Of a stretch of 6,067 bases of DNA, positions 1 through 5,807 are shown piece by piece. The position numbers and the translations under genes are program-made. The stretch is from an uncultured Paracoccaceae bacterium (GTDB taxonomy: Bacteria > Pseudomonadota > Alphaproteobacteria > Rhodobacterales > Rhodobacteraceae): contig CALCPC010000352.1 of assembly GCA_937900975.1 (NCBI GenBank), positions 1 through 6,067 on the forward strand, written 5' to 3'. Position 1 is the stretch's first letter. Every line of letters begins with the position of its first letter. The notes under the pieces are model-generated. The model was given only the letters and a program-made list of their open reading frames with translations, was not told the origin of the DNA and searched no databases.

Positions 1-619
1 GCAGGCCCGTTTCGCGGGCGCGCGCCAGGGCGGCCAGCCCTTCGGCCGCGAGGTGTTCTATGGCATCGCCCGCCGCCCCCCCCGGGGGCAGCGCCCGCCG
101 GTCGCGGGCCTGCAGCGCCGGCATTGCCGCAAAATAGGCCGCCACGCCTTGCGCAAGGCCAAGATCGCCCGCAGCCGCGTCGCGCGCGCCCGCCCCCGAC
201 AGCGCGACCCGGACAGCAAGCTGCATCATCCCGCCGGAAACCTTGCGAAGATAATCCAAAAGCGCGGGCAGATCGGTGGGGAAATCGGGGTCCATGTCGG
301 CTGCCCGCGCGGTCAGCAACGCCTCAAACGGCGCGTCGGGCAGGGCGTGGCGCCGGATCACGGCGGCAAGCGGCGTCGCCACCTCATGCGCGCGCACGGC
401 CCCGCCTGCGCGGACCTCCCCCAAAACATCGCGCCACCATTGCAGCCGCATGGCGGCGATCAGCGGCTCCGCGGTCACGACACCCGCCCGCGCGACCTCT
501 AGATTAAAGGCGTAAAGCGCCATCAGATCCCCGCGCAGCGGCATCGGCGCCGTCATCGCCGCGCGAAACCGCTCTGGATCTGCGCGGGCGACCATCGCAG
601 CGCAGGCATCAAGGCTCAT
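1..619 (-). CDS. Squalene/phytoene synthase-fold protein, NDUFAF6-like (partial, C-terminus beyond left edge)
   Basis: The reading frame starts at ATG 619-617 and stays open for 206 codons to the window edge, so the C-terminus is missing. Visible family features are DLMALYAFNLEVARAG (residues 31-46), the helix MRLQWWRDVLGEV (57-69), DYLRKVSGGMMQLA (122-135), and LGLAQGVAAYFAAMPALQARDRRALP (153-178, two adjacent segments). These match the trans-isoprenyl diphosphate synthase fold of squalene/phytoene synthases, and the RLQWWRD segment and 'MP..ARDRRALP' region are typical of the NDUFAF6-like branch. The two DxxxD magnesium/diphosphate motifs of true synthases are not visible: the first site reads NLEVA and the second has no paired aspartates. 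I therefore infer that it is not a carotenoid or squalene synthase. NDUFAF6 in mitochondria is a complex I assembly factor; the bacterial role is not established. The start overlaps the methyltransferase stop (ATGA, 616-619) and no clear Shine-Dalgarno is seen, which suggests translational coupling. Family assignment is good, function uncertain. Confidence 0.85.
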   Translation of the reverse strand, partial: MSLDACAAMVARADPERFRAAMTAPMPLRGDLMALYAFNLEVARAGVVTAEPLIAAMRLQWWRDVLGEVRAGGAVRAHEVATPLAAVIRRHALPDAPFEALLTARAADMDPDFPTDLPALLDYLRKVSGGMMQLAVRVALSGAGARDAAAGDLGLAQGVAAYFAAMPALQARDRRALPPGGAAGDAIEHLAAEGLAALARARETGL

Positions 620-1329
620 TGCAACCGAACCCGGAAAAGACCATAGCCAAAAACGCGGCGATGGCGGCGCCAGAGCGCGATTTCGGACCGGGCCTCCGCC
701 AGCGTTGCGGCGAGGGCGGGATCGGTTTCGGCCTGCGGCGGCAGCATTTCGACCCGCGCTTCAAGCGGGGTGTAATACGCCTCCCACGCCGCATCGGGCA
801 GCACCCAATCGTCAAGCAGGGTATAGCCGGCGGCCGCGATGGCGCGCGCGACGCCGGCGCGGTCGGTCATGGCCGGATATTCCTGCCAATTGCGCACGGC
901 TTCGTCGGGCCGGGCGGCCGTAAGCCAGATCGCGTCCGAAAAGATCACCTGCCCGCCGGGGCGGAGTGCCGTGCGCCAGGCACGAAGCCCGGCTTCGACG
1001 CCCAGAAAATACAGCGCGCCCGCGCACCAGATCAGATCGTAAGCCCCCCCGGGATCGGCCATATCGCCGGTTTTCACGGTCACTTGCGGATTGCCCGCGA
1101 ACCGGGCCGCGGCCGCCCGGGCAAAATCGGCATGCTGTTCGATCGCTGTGACATGCCCGCGCGGCACATGCGTAAGAAGCGCCGCGATATCCGCGCCCGG
1201 TCCGGCGCCGGCGTCAAGGATCTGGGCCGTCTCCGCCACCCGCGCCGCCCGCAGCGCCCGGTCCAGCATCGCGGCATCGCCCGGCCCCTCCCGCGGGAGG
1301 TTCGAGTGCAGCGTCCAAAACGCCTTCAT
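616..1329 (-). CDS. Class I SAM-dependent methyltransferase, substrate unknown
   Basis: A 237-residue protein with a Rossmann-type methyltransferase domain. Motif I is DAGAGPG (residues 39-45, SAM glycine loop). An acidic residue ends the second strand in VTAIEQH (E64, expected to bind the SAM ribose). GDMAD (88-92) should contact the adenine, YDLIWCAGALYFLG (97-110) is the motif IV region, and LRPGGQVIFSD (122-132) is the post-motif strand. The C-terminal third (WEAYYTPLEARVEML, about 182-196) is probably a substrate cap. The frame is open a further 10 codons upstream to 1359, but I chose ATG 1329-1327 because it forms an exact ATGA overlap with the cimA stop and removes an unconserved-looking arginine-rich extension. 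Its own stop (618-616) overlaps the next gene by the same 4 bases. No strong ribosome-binding site precedes it, so translation probably depends on cimA. The target could be a small molecule, a quinone or a protein; the sequence does not say. Confidence 0.88.
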   Translation of the reverse strand: MKAFWTLHSNLPREGPGDAAMLDRALRAARVAETAQILDAGAGPGADIAALLTHVPRGHVTAIEQHADFARAAAARFAGNPQVTVKTGDMADPGGAYDLIWCAGALYFLGVEAGLRAWRTALRPGGQVIFSDAIWLTAARPDEAVRNWQEYPAMTDRAGVARAIAAAGYTLLDDWVLPDAAWEAYYTPLEARVEMLPPQAETDPALAATLAEARSEIALWRRHRRVFGYGLFRVRLQ

Positions 1330-2948
1330 GCGCGGGCGCCGTCGCGCACCAGCTTCCAAACGATGGCATCCGACAGCGCCTGAAACGAGGCATCGACGAT
1401 GTTGGCCGACACGCCCACCGTCGACCAGCGGTGGCCCTGGCTGTCCTCACTGTCGATCAGGACGCGGGTGACGGCCTCGGTGCCGCTGTTTGTGATGCGC
1501 ACGCGAAAATCGACCAGTTTCATATCCCGGACATGGCGCTGATAGGGACCGCGGTCCAGCGTCAACGCCTTGGACAGCGCGTTGACCGGGCCCGCATCCT
1601 CCATATCGCTTGGGTCTTTGTTTTCGTAAAAGCTGGTGATCCGCTGATCGCCGACCACCACTGTGACCACCGCTTCGGACACGGTGACGATGCTGCCGCG
1701 GGCATTGCGCCGCCGTTCAGAGATCACGCGGTAACGCTCCACCTCAAAGAACTGCGGCAACAGGCCAAGATGGCGGCGCGCCAAAAGCTCAAAGGACGCG
1801 GCGGCGCTGTCATAGGCATAGCCTGCTTCCTCTCGCTGTTTGACGTCTGTCAGGATCTCGGCCAAGCGGGGATCGACCATTAGGGTTCGAAGCCCTGCGG
1901 CGCTCACCCGCTCTCGCAGCTTGGACTGCCCGGCCTGGTTTGACATCGGGATCTGGCGGGCGTTGCCGACATGCTCTGGCGCGACATGCTCATAGGTCGC
2001 GGGGTTTTTCAGGATCGCCGAAGCGTGGAGCCCGGCCTTGTGGGTGAAGGCCGACGCCCCGACATAGGGCGCGGCGGCGTCTGGCACGCGGTTGAGAATG
2101 TCGTCAAGCAAGCGGCTGGTTTGTGTGAGCTGCGTCAGCGCTTGGCCACTGACGCCCGTCTCGAACCGGGTGTTGTAAGCGGGTTTCAACAGCAGCGTCG
2201 GGATCAGCGTGGTCAGGTTGGCGTTTCCGCACCGCTCCCCCAACCCGTTCAGCGTGCCTTGGATCTGGCGCGCGCCGGCGTCGATCGCGGCAAGACTGTT
2301 GGCAACCGCATGGCCCGTGACGTCGTGGGTGTGGATGACGATCCGAGTCCCCGGCACGACGGCCACGATAACCGACCGCACGGCCATGCCAACAGCGTCC
2401 GGCAGCGCCCCGCCATTGGTGTCGCACAGCACGATCCAGCGGCACCCGGCGGCGTGTGCGGCGCGGACACAGGCCAGCGCATAGCTTGGATTGGCGGCGT
2501 AACCGTCGAAAAAATGCTCCGCATCGAAAAGCGCCTCGCGCCCCGCGCCGATGACATGGGCAAGCGTGGCCGAGATGTTGTCGAGGTTTTCAGCCAATGT
2601 CTGGCCAAGCGCCGTTTCGACGTGGAAATCGTGGGTTTTGCCCACCAGGCAGACGGCGGCGGTGCCGGCGTTCATCACCGCCGCCAAAACCGCGTCATTC
2701 GCGGCCGAGCGGCCGCTGCGTTTGGTCATGCCAAAGGCCGTCAGCGTGGCGCGGGTGGCGGGCGGGCGGTCAAAGAACGCGCTGTCGGTTGGGTTGGCGC
2801 CGGGCCATCCGCCCTCGATATAGTCGAGGCCGAGCGCGTCCAGGGCTTTGGCGATCCGGATCTTGTCTTCGAGGCTGAAATCGACGCCGGCGGTTTGTTG
2901 GCCATCGCGCAGCGTGGTGTCGAACAGGGAAAGACGCTCTCGGATCAT
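1326..2948 (-). CDS. cimA: (R)-citramalate synthase
   Basis: This 540-residue enzyme condenses pyruvate and acetyl-CoA to (R)-citramalate, the first step of the threonine-independent route to 2-oxobutyrate and isoleucine, in the cytosol. The N-terminal HMGL/LeuA-type TIM barrel (about residues 5-275) begins LFDTTLRDGQQ with the catalytic R14-D15. It carries YIEGGWPGANPTD (about 44-56), a signature of the long CimA family (TIGR00977 type) rather than isopropylmalate synthase. The metal-binding HTHD is at 206-209 and GLGERCGNA at 235-243. HKAGLHASAI lies in the following linker region, and the last ~150 residues resemble the LeuA dimer/regulatory domain, where isoleucine feedback would act. Length fits the family. 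ATG 2948 is the first start in frame; the preceding bases (GGCTTCCCC) give no clear Shine-Dalgarno, so expression may depend on readthrough from cysS or use a weak site. The stop overlaps the methyltransferase start. A homocitrate or isopropylmalate synthase is less likely given these motifs. Confidence 0.95.
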   Translation of the reverse strand: MIRERLSLFDTTLRDGQQTAGVDFSLEDKIRIAKALDALGLDYIEGGWPGANPTDSAFFDRPPATRATLTAFGMTKRSGRSAANDAVLAAVMNAGTAAVCLVGKTHDFHVETALGQTLAENLDNISATLAHVIGAGREALFDAEHFFDGYAANPSYALACVRAAHAAGCRWIVLCDTNGGALPDAVGMAVRSVIVAVVPGTRIVIHTHDVTGHAVANSLAAIDAGARQIQGTLNGLGERCGNANLTTLIPTLLLKPAYNTRFETGVSGQALTQLTQTSRLLDDILNRVPDAAAPYVGASAFTHKAGLHASAILKNPATYEHVAPEHVGNARQIPMSNQAGQSKLRERVSAAGLRTLMVDPRLAEILTDVKQREEAGYAYDSAAASFELLARRHLGLLPQFFEVERYRVISERRRNARGSIVTVSEAVVTVVVGDQRITSFYENKDPSDMEDAGPVNALSKALTLDRGPYQRHVRDMKLVDFRVRITNSGTEAVTRVLIDSEDSQGHRWSTVGVSANIVDASFQALSDAIVWKLVRDGARA

Positions 2949-3004
2949 GGGGAAGCCTTGGCGGAGGGGCCGGACACCGGTGCGGGCGACCCAAGCGGGA
3001 ACAG

Positions 3005-3026
3005 CGGCGCCCCGTCGGGGGCGCCG
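3005..3026 (-). terminator. GC-rich hairpin between cysS and cimA (possible terminator or attenuator)
   Basis: A 9-bp perfect inverted repeat (3005-3013 CGGCGCCCC with 3018-3026 GGGGCGCCG, loop of 4) begins four bases after the cysS stop codon and ends 56 bases before the cimA start. On the transcribed strand it is followed by CTGTTCCCGCTT, not a run of T, so it is not a classical intrinsic terminator. It may be a partial terminator, an mRNA processing or 3'-end stabilising structure, or an element that separates cysS from cimA expression. The structure is certain at sequence level; its role is inferred. Confidence 0.45.
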
Positions 3027-3030
3027 GGGA

Positions 3031-4401
3031 TTATCTTAGGCCATCGAGTTTGGCGATATCGAAACCGGGTTTCAGGGTCCAGCGCGTCTCGGCCGCACCG
3101 TCCATCACCTCAACGCCCGCATCGGCGAACGCGTCGCGGATCCGGTCGGCCAAGGCGTATTGCTTGGCATCGCGCGCTGCGGCCCGGTCGGCGATCAGCG
3201 CCTCGATCAGCGCTTCGGTCTCGGCGTCTATGCTCGTCCACGCCTCCGCGCCGAAGGCCAGCAGGCCGAGCAGCCGGGCCGAGGCCAGAAGGCCCGGCCC
3301 GTCGCCCGCCTGCGCCAGCGCGTGAAGCTGCGCAAGGGCCAAGGGCGTGTTGAGATCGTCCGCAAGGGCCGCGCGCACGCTCGGCGCGGGCATCCCGGGA
3401 TCGACGCCTTCGGTCAGCGCGTGCCAGTTGCGCAGCGTCGTCTCCGCCGTGCGGGCCTTTTCCTCGGTCCAATCCATCGGTTTGGCGTAATGCGTCATCA
3501 GAAACACAAACCGGATCACCTCCCCCGGGGTGCCCGCATCCAGAAGCGCGCGCACGGTGAAGAAGTTGCCGAGCGATTTCGACATCTTCCGCCCCTCGAC
3601 CTGCAGCATTTCGTTGTGCAGCCAGAGATTGGCAAAGCTGCCGGGCCCGCAGCACGCGCGGCTTTGCGCGATCTCGTTCTCATGATGGGGAAATTGGAGG
3701 TCGAGCCCGCCGCCATGGATGTCAAAGCGCTGGCCGAGAAGCGCGCGCGCCATGGCCGAGCATTCAATGTGCCAGCCGGGCCGGCCACGGCCCCAGGGGC
3801 TGTCCCAGCCCGGCGTCGCCGCATCGGACGGTTTCCACAGCACAAAATCCATCGGGTCGCGTTTGAACGGCGCCACTTCGACCCGAGCGCCGGCGATCAT
3901 GTCCTCCAGCGAACGGCCCGAAAGCGCGCCATAGTCCGGAAAGCTCTTCACCTCAAACAGCACATGCCCCGCGGCCTCATAAGCGTGGCCCGCCGCGACC
4001 AGCTCTTCAATCATCGCGATCATCTCGGGGATATAGCCTGTCGCGCGCGGCTCTTCTGTCGGGCTGAGAACGCCGAGAGCGGCCATATCGGCATGATACC
4101 AGGCCACGGTCTCTTCCGTGATGTCGGCGATGGGGCGGCCGGTTTCGGCAGCGCGGGCGTTAATCTTGTCGTCGATATCCGTCAGATTGCGCACGAAGGT
4201 GACATTCGCTGCGCCAAAATGATCCCGCAGCACCCGGTGCAGCACGTCGAAAGCAACCGCAGAGCGCGCATTGCCAAGATGCGCCCGGTCGTAAACGGTC
4301 GGGCCGCAGACATAGACGCCCACCCGCCCCGGCGTCACAGGGTCGAGCACGCGTTTCTGGCGCGTCATCGTGTCGTAGAAGTGGAGTTCGGTCATATCCA
4401 T
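3031..4401 (-). CDS. cysS: Cysteinyl-tRNA synthetase
   Basis: CysS (EC 6.1.1.16) attaches cysteine to tRNA-Cys in the cytosol. This 456-residue protein is full length for the family. The class I signature is HLGN (residues 41-44), inside [18 protein letters not shown] (29-46). The second ATP-binding signature KMSKS lies at 272-276. The zinc that recognises cysteine should be held by C32, C214 (in HIECSA), H239 and E243 (in [11 protein letters not shown]), the counterparts of the E. coli ligands C28, C209, H234 and E238. The C-terminal part (about 340-456) is the helical anticodon-binding/DALR-type region. Two nearby starts are possible: ATG 4401 and ATG 4395 (residue 3). The purine-rich GGACGGGATGG lies too close to the first and is better spaced for the second, so MTELHF may be the true N-terminus. 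The gene is first in the leftward group and diverges from the aminotransferase gene. Confidence 0.97.
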   Translation of the reverse strand: MDMTELHFYDTMTRQKRVLDPVTPGRVGVYVCGPTVYDRAHLGNARSAVAFDVLHRVLRDHFGAANVTFVRNLTDIDDKINARAAETGRPIADITEETVAWYHADMAALGVLSPTEEPRATGYIPEMIAMIEELVAAGHAYEAAGHVLFEVKSFPDYGALSGRSLEDMIAGARVEVAPFKRDPMDFVLWKPSDAATPGWDSPWGRGRPGWHIECSAMARALLGQRFDIHGGGLDLQFPHHENEIAQSRACCGPGSFANLWLHNEMLQVEGRKMSKSLGNFFTVRALLDAGTPGEVIRFVFLMTHYAKPMDWTEEKARTAETTLRNWHALTEGVDPGMPAPSVRAALADDLNTPLALAQLHALAQAGDGPGLLASARLLGLLAFGAEAWTSIDAETEALIEALIADRAAARDAKQYALADRIRDAFADAGVEVMDGAAETRWTLKPGFDIAKLDGLR

Positions 4402-4418
4402 CCCGTCCGGGTCTGCCC

Positions 4419-4470
4419 GTCTGCGGCCTGAAGTCTGATCCGATAGGGAAACAGAAAGCGCGCCGCAGAC
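4419..4470 (-). promoter_or_regulatory. Inverted repeat in the presumed cysS leader
   Basis: GTCTGCGGC at 4419-4427 is perfectly complementary to GCCGCAGAC at 4462-4470, giving a 9-bp stem with a 34-base loop in the leader RNA; the near arm ends 17 bases before the cysS start. A second copy of GTCTGC at 4411-4416 could pair with the same GCAGAC instead, so two mutually exclusive folds are possible. This does not look like a T-box, and no cysteine-rich leader peptide is seen. The inverted repeat is visible directly; any regulatory function is inference. Confidence 0.3.
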
Positions 4471-4494
4471 CGATGTCAGCGAAGAATGAGGGTG

Positions 4495-4524
4495 CCAATA
4501 CAGGTGTCACAGCGCGTCATGCAA
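4495..4524 (-). promoter_or_regulatory. Candidate cysS promoter (weak)
   Basis: On the minus strand, TTGCAT (4524-4519) could be a -35 element, with either TGTATT (4502-4497, 16-base spacer) or TATTGG (4500-4495, 18-base spacer) as -10. Matches to the sigma-70 consensus are moderate only. A start near 4490 would give a leader of about 90 bases containing the 4419-4470 inverted repeat. Its -35 lies at the edge of the AT-rich dyad/direct repeat block. Confidence 0.3.
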
Positions 4525-4562
4525 TTTGTGTGATCTATTCCATCACAAAATGCAAGTTGTCT
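4520..4562 (+). repeat. Imperfect direct repeat TGCAAnTTGTnT, two copies 31 bp apart
   Basis: TGCAATTTGTGT (4520-4531) and TGCAAGTTGTCT (4551-4562) agree at 10 of 12 positions and start exactly 31 bp apart, about three turns of B-DNA, which would put them on the same helix face. They flank the dyad at 4525-4550 in the divergent intergenic region. Paired binding sites for one regulator are plausible but unproven. Confidence 0.5.
4525..4550. promoter_or_regulatory. Imperfect dyad, likely operator in the divergent control region
   Basis: TTTGTGTGAT (4525-4534) and ATCACAAAA (4542-4550) form an inverted repeat around the 7-base centre CTATTCC; GTGAT/ATCAC pair perfectly and the outer bases pair with one mismatch up to 4526/4550. 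The half sites TGTGA and TCACA recall CRP, but they are 9 bases apart rather than 6, so a standard CRP site is unlikely. The dyad stands out as AT-rich in GC-rich DNA and lies between the two divergent starts. No regulator gene is adjacent, so the binding protein is unknown. Confidence 0.45.
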
Positions 4563-4563
4563 C

Positions 4564-4569
4564 TATAGC
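4564..4569 (+). promoter_or_regulatory. Candidate -10 element for the aminotransferase gene
   Basis: TATAGC matches four of six positions of the sigma-70 -10 consensus and lies 50 bases before the aminotransferase start. The expected -35 position (about 4540-4547) falls inside the dyad and is a poor match, which would fit an activator-dependent or operator-controlled promoter. This is a weak prediction. Confidence 0.3.
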
Positions 4570-4581
4570 CGGTGTTTGAGA

Positions 4582-4602
4582 GGTTTCGAGAAATCCCGAA
4601 CC
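4582..4602 (+). other. Small bulged hairpin in the aminotransferase leader
   Basis: GGTT-T-CG (4582-4588) can pair with CGAACC (4597-4602), a 6-bp stem with one bulged base and an 8-base loop, ending four bases before the AAGGAG site. If transcription starts near 4576 it would lie in the leader RNA. The stem is short and may be chance. Confidence 0.2.
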
Positions 4603-4606
4603 GCCG

Positions 4607-4612
4607 AAGGAG
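4607..4612 (+). promoter_or_regulatory. Ribosome-binding site of the aminotransferase gene
   Basis: AAGGAG sits 7 bases before ATG 4620, a near-perfect Shine-Dalgarno. It decides the start: an in-frame GTG at 4572 would add 16 arginine-rich residues (MFERFREIPNRRRRPL) that run through the site itself and have no comparable ribosome-binding signal. Confidence 0.8.
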
Positions 4613-4619
4613 ACCGCTT

Positions 4620-5807
4620 ATGAACGCGCTGGATCTGCCGCACCCCTCCGCCCGCCTTGGGGCGATCAACGGCGATGCGGGCGATGGGTGGGAAATCTTG
4701 TCCACAGCGCGGGCGGCCAAAGCGGCCGGGCGCGACGTGGTCGATCTGACCATCGGCGATCACGACCGCACCACGCCCGCGCCCATTTTGGATGCGCTAG
4801 AGGCCAGCGCCCGGGGCGGGCACACGGGCTATGCCTCGGTGCCGGGGATCGACGCCTTGCGCGCGGCGCTCGCCGCGCGGGTGACCGCCCGGCCCGGCGT
4901 CGCCACGACGGCTGAGAACGTTCTGGTGACCGCTGGCGGTCAGGCAGCGCTGTTTGCCGCGGCGACCGGCGTGGCCGACCCTGGCGACACGCTGCTTTAC
5001 ATCGATCCTTACTATGCGACCTATCCCGGCACGATCCGGGGCGCCGCGGCCCGGGCCGTCCCCGTCACCGCCCGCGCGGCGGACGGGTTTCAGCCCACGC
5101 CGCACGCGCTGGCGGCGGCGCCGCCAGCGCGGGGGCTTTTGATCAACACGCCGAACAATCCGACCGGCGTCGTCTACACCGAAGAGACCTTGGAACAGAT
5201 CGCGGCCTTCGCCCGGGCGCGCAACCTTTGGGTGATCTCTGACGAAGTCTATGACGGGCAGGTCTGGTCGGGCCAGCATCTGTCGCCCCGGGCGCTGCCG
5301 GGCATGGCACGGCGGACACTGGTTGTGGGGTCGTTTTCGAAAAGCCACATCATGACCGGCAGTCGGATCGGCTGGCTGATCGGGCCCGCGCCGATGATTG
5401 CCCAGCTTTCCGACCTTTTAACCGTCACCACCTACGGCGTCCCGGGCTATATCCAAGACGCGGCGCTGGCGGCGCTGACCGATGGCGCCGCTCTTGAGCG
5501 GGAGGTCGCGGAAACCTATCGCCGCCGGCGGGACTTGGCGCTTGCCACGCTTTCGGGGGCGTCGGGCCTCAGCCTCGTCCAGCCGGACGGCGCGATGTAT
5601 GTGATGGTCGATATTCGCGCGACGGGCCTTGACGGGCGCAGCTTTGCCGAGGCGTTGATGCAGGCCCATGCGGTTGCGGTGATGCCCGGCGAAAGCTTTG
5701 GCCAAGCGGCCGCGGGCCATGTTCGGATCGCGCTGACAGCCGACGATGCGCGTCTGACCAAAGCACTGGACAAGCTGAAGACCTTCGCCGCCGGATTGGC
5801 GGCATGA
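4620..5807 (+). CDS. PLP-dependent class I/II aminotransferase, aspartate-aminotransferase-like
   Basis: A 395-residue, cytosolic fold-type I aminotransferase that should move an amino group between an amino acid and a 2-oxo acid through pyridoxal phosphate. All core motifs are present. The N-terminal part has DLTIGDHD; TAGGQAALF should hold the cofactor phosphate; PNNPTG lies at 178-183 with N180 expected to contact the pyridine oxygen. SDEVY has D208 and Y211, K241 in SFSKSHIMTGSRIGW is the Schiff-base lysine, and R369 in GHVRIAL is the usual substrate alpha-carboxylate arginine. Length is normal for the AspAT Ib/Ig-type subfamilies. ATG 4620 is set by a strong AAGGAG. The stop overlaps the next gene by ATGA, so the two are probably co-translated. 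Substrate specificity cannot be read from the motifs; aspartate, aromatic amino acids, alanine or another amino acid are possible. An aminophosphonate substrate is conceivable given the neighbour but unsupported. Confidence 0.93.
   Translation: MNALDLPHPSARLGAINGDAGDGWEILSTARAAKAAGRDVVDLTIGDHDRTTPAPILDALEASARGGHTGYASVPGIDALRAALAARVTARPGVATTAENVLVTAGGQAALFAAATGVADPGDTLLYIDPYYATYPGTIRGAAARAVPVTARAADGFQPTPHALAAAPPARGLLINTPNNPTGVVYTEETLEQIAAFARARNLWVISDEVYDGQVWSGQHLSPRALPGMARRTLVVGSFSKSHIMTGSRIGWLIGPAPMIAQLSDLLTVTTYGVPGYIQDAALAALTDGAALEREVAETYRRRRDLALATLSGASGLSLVQPDGAMYVMVDIRATGLDGRSFAEALMQAHAVAVMPGESFGQAAAGHVRIALTADDARLTKALDKLKTFAAGLAA

Noticed and set aside
1330..1359. Upstream ATG (1359) giving the methyltransferase a 10-residue extension
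   Set aside because: The extension MEAGARRRPR lies wholly inside the cimA coding end and looks like out-of-frame GC-rich sequence; ATG 1329 gives the exact ATGA overlap seen at the next junction.
619..1383. Plus-strand open frame (254 codons) opposite the methyltransferase
   Set aside because: The minus-strand frame encodes clear SAM-binding motifs; the plus-strand product is arginine-rich and unrecognisable.
1971..3353. Long plus-strand open frame (460 codons) opposite cimA and the end of cysS
   Set aside because: It is antisense to two strongly identified genes, has arginine/glycine/alanine-rich composition without recognisable motifs, and crosses the cimA-cysS gap. It is the expected by-product of GC-rich codon use.
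3160..4431. Long plus-strand open frame (423 codons) opposite cysS
   Set aside because: It mirrors cysS, which has all class I synthetase motifs; the antisense product has no recognisable domain or credible start signal.
4160..4510. Minus-strand frame starting with GTG in the cysS leader, considered as an attenuation leader peptide
   Set aside because: It contains no run of cysteine codons, has no stop before cysS, and continues out of frame far into cysS.
4529..4547. CRP/FNR-type binding site from TGTGA and TCACA half sites
   Set aside because: The half sites are separated by 9 bases rather than the 6 of CRP sites, and FNR TTGAT-N4-ATCAA is absent; recorded only as a dyad for an unknown factor.
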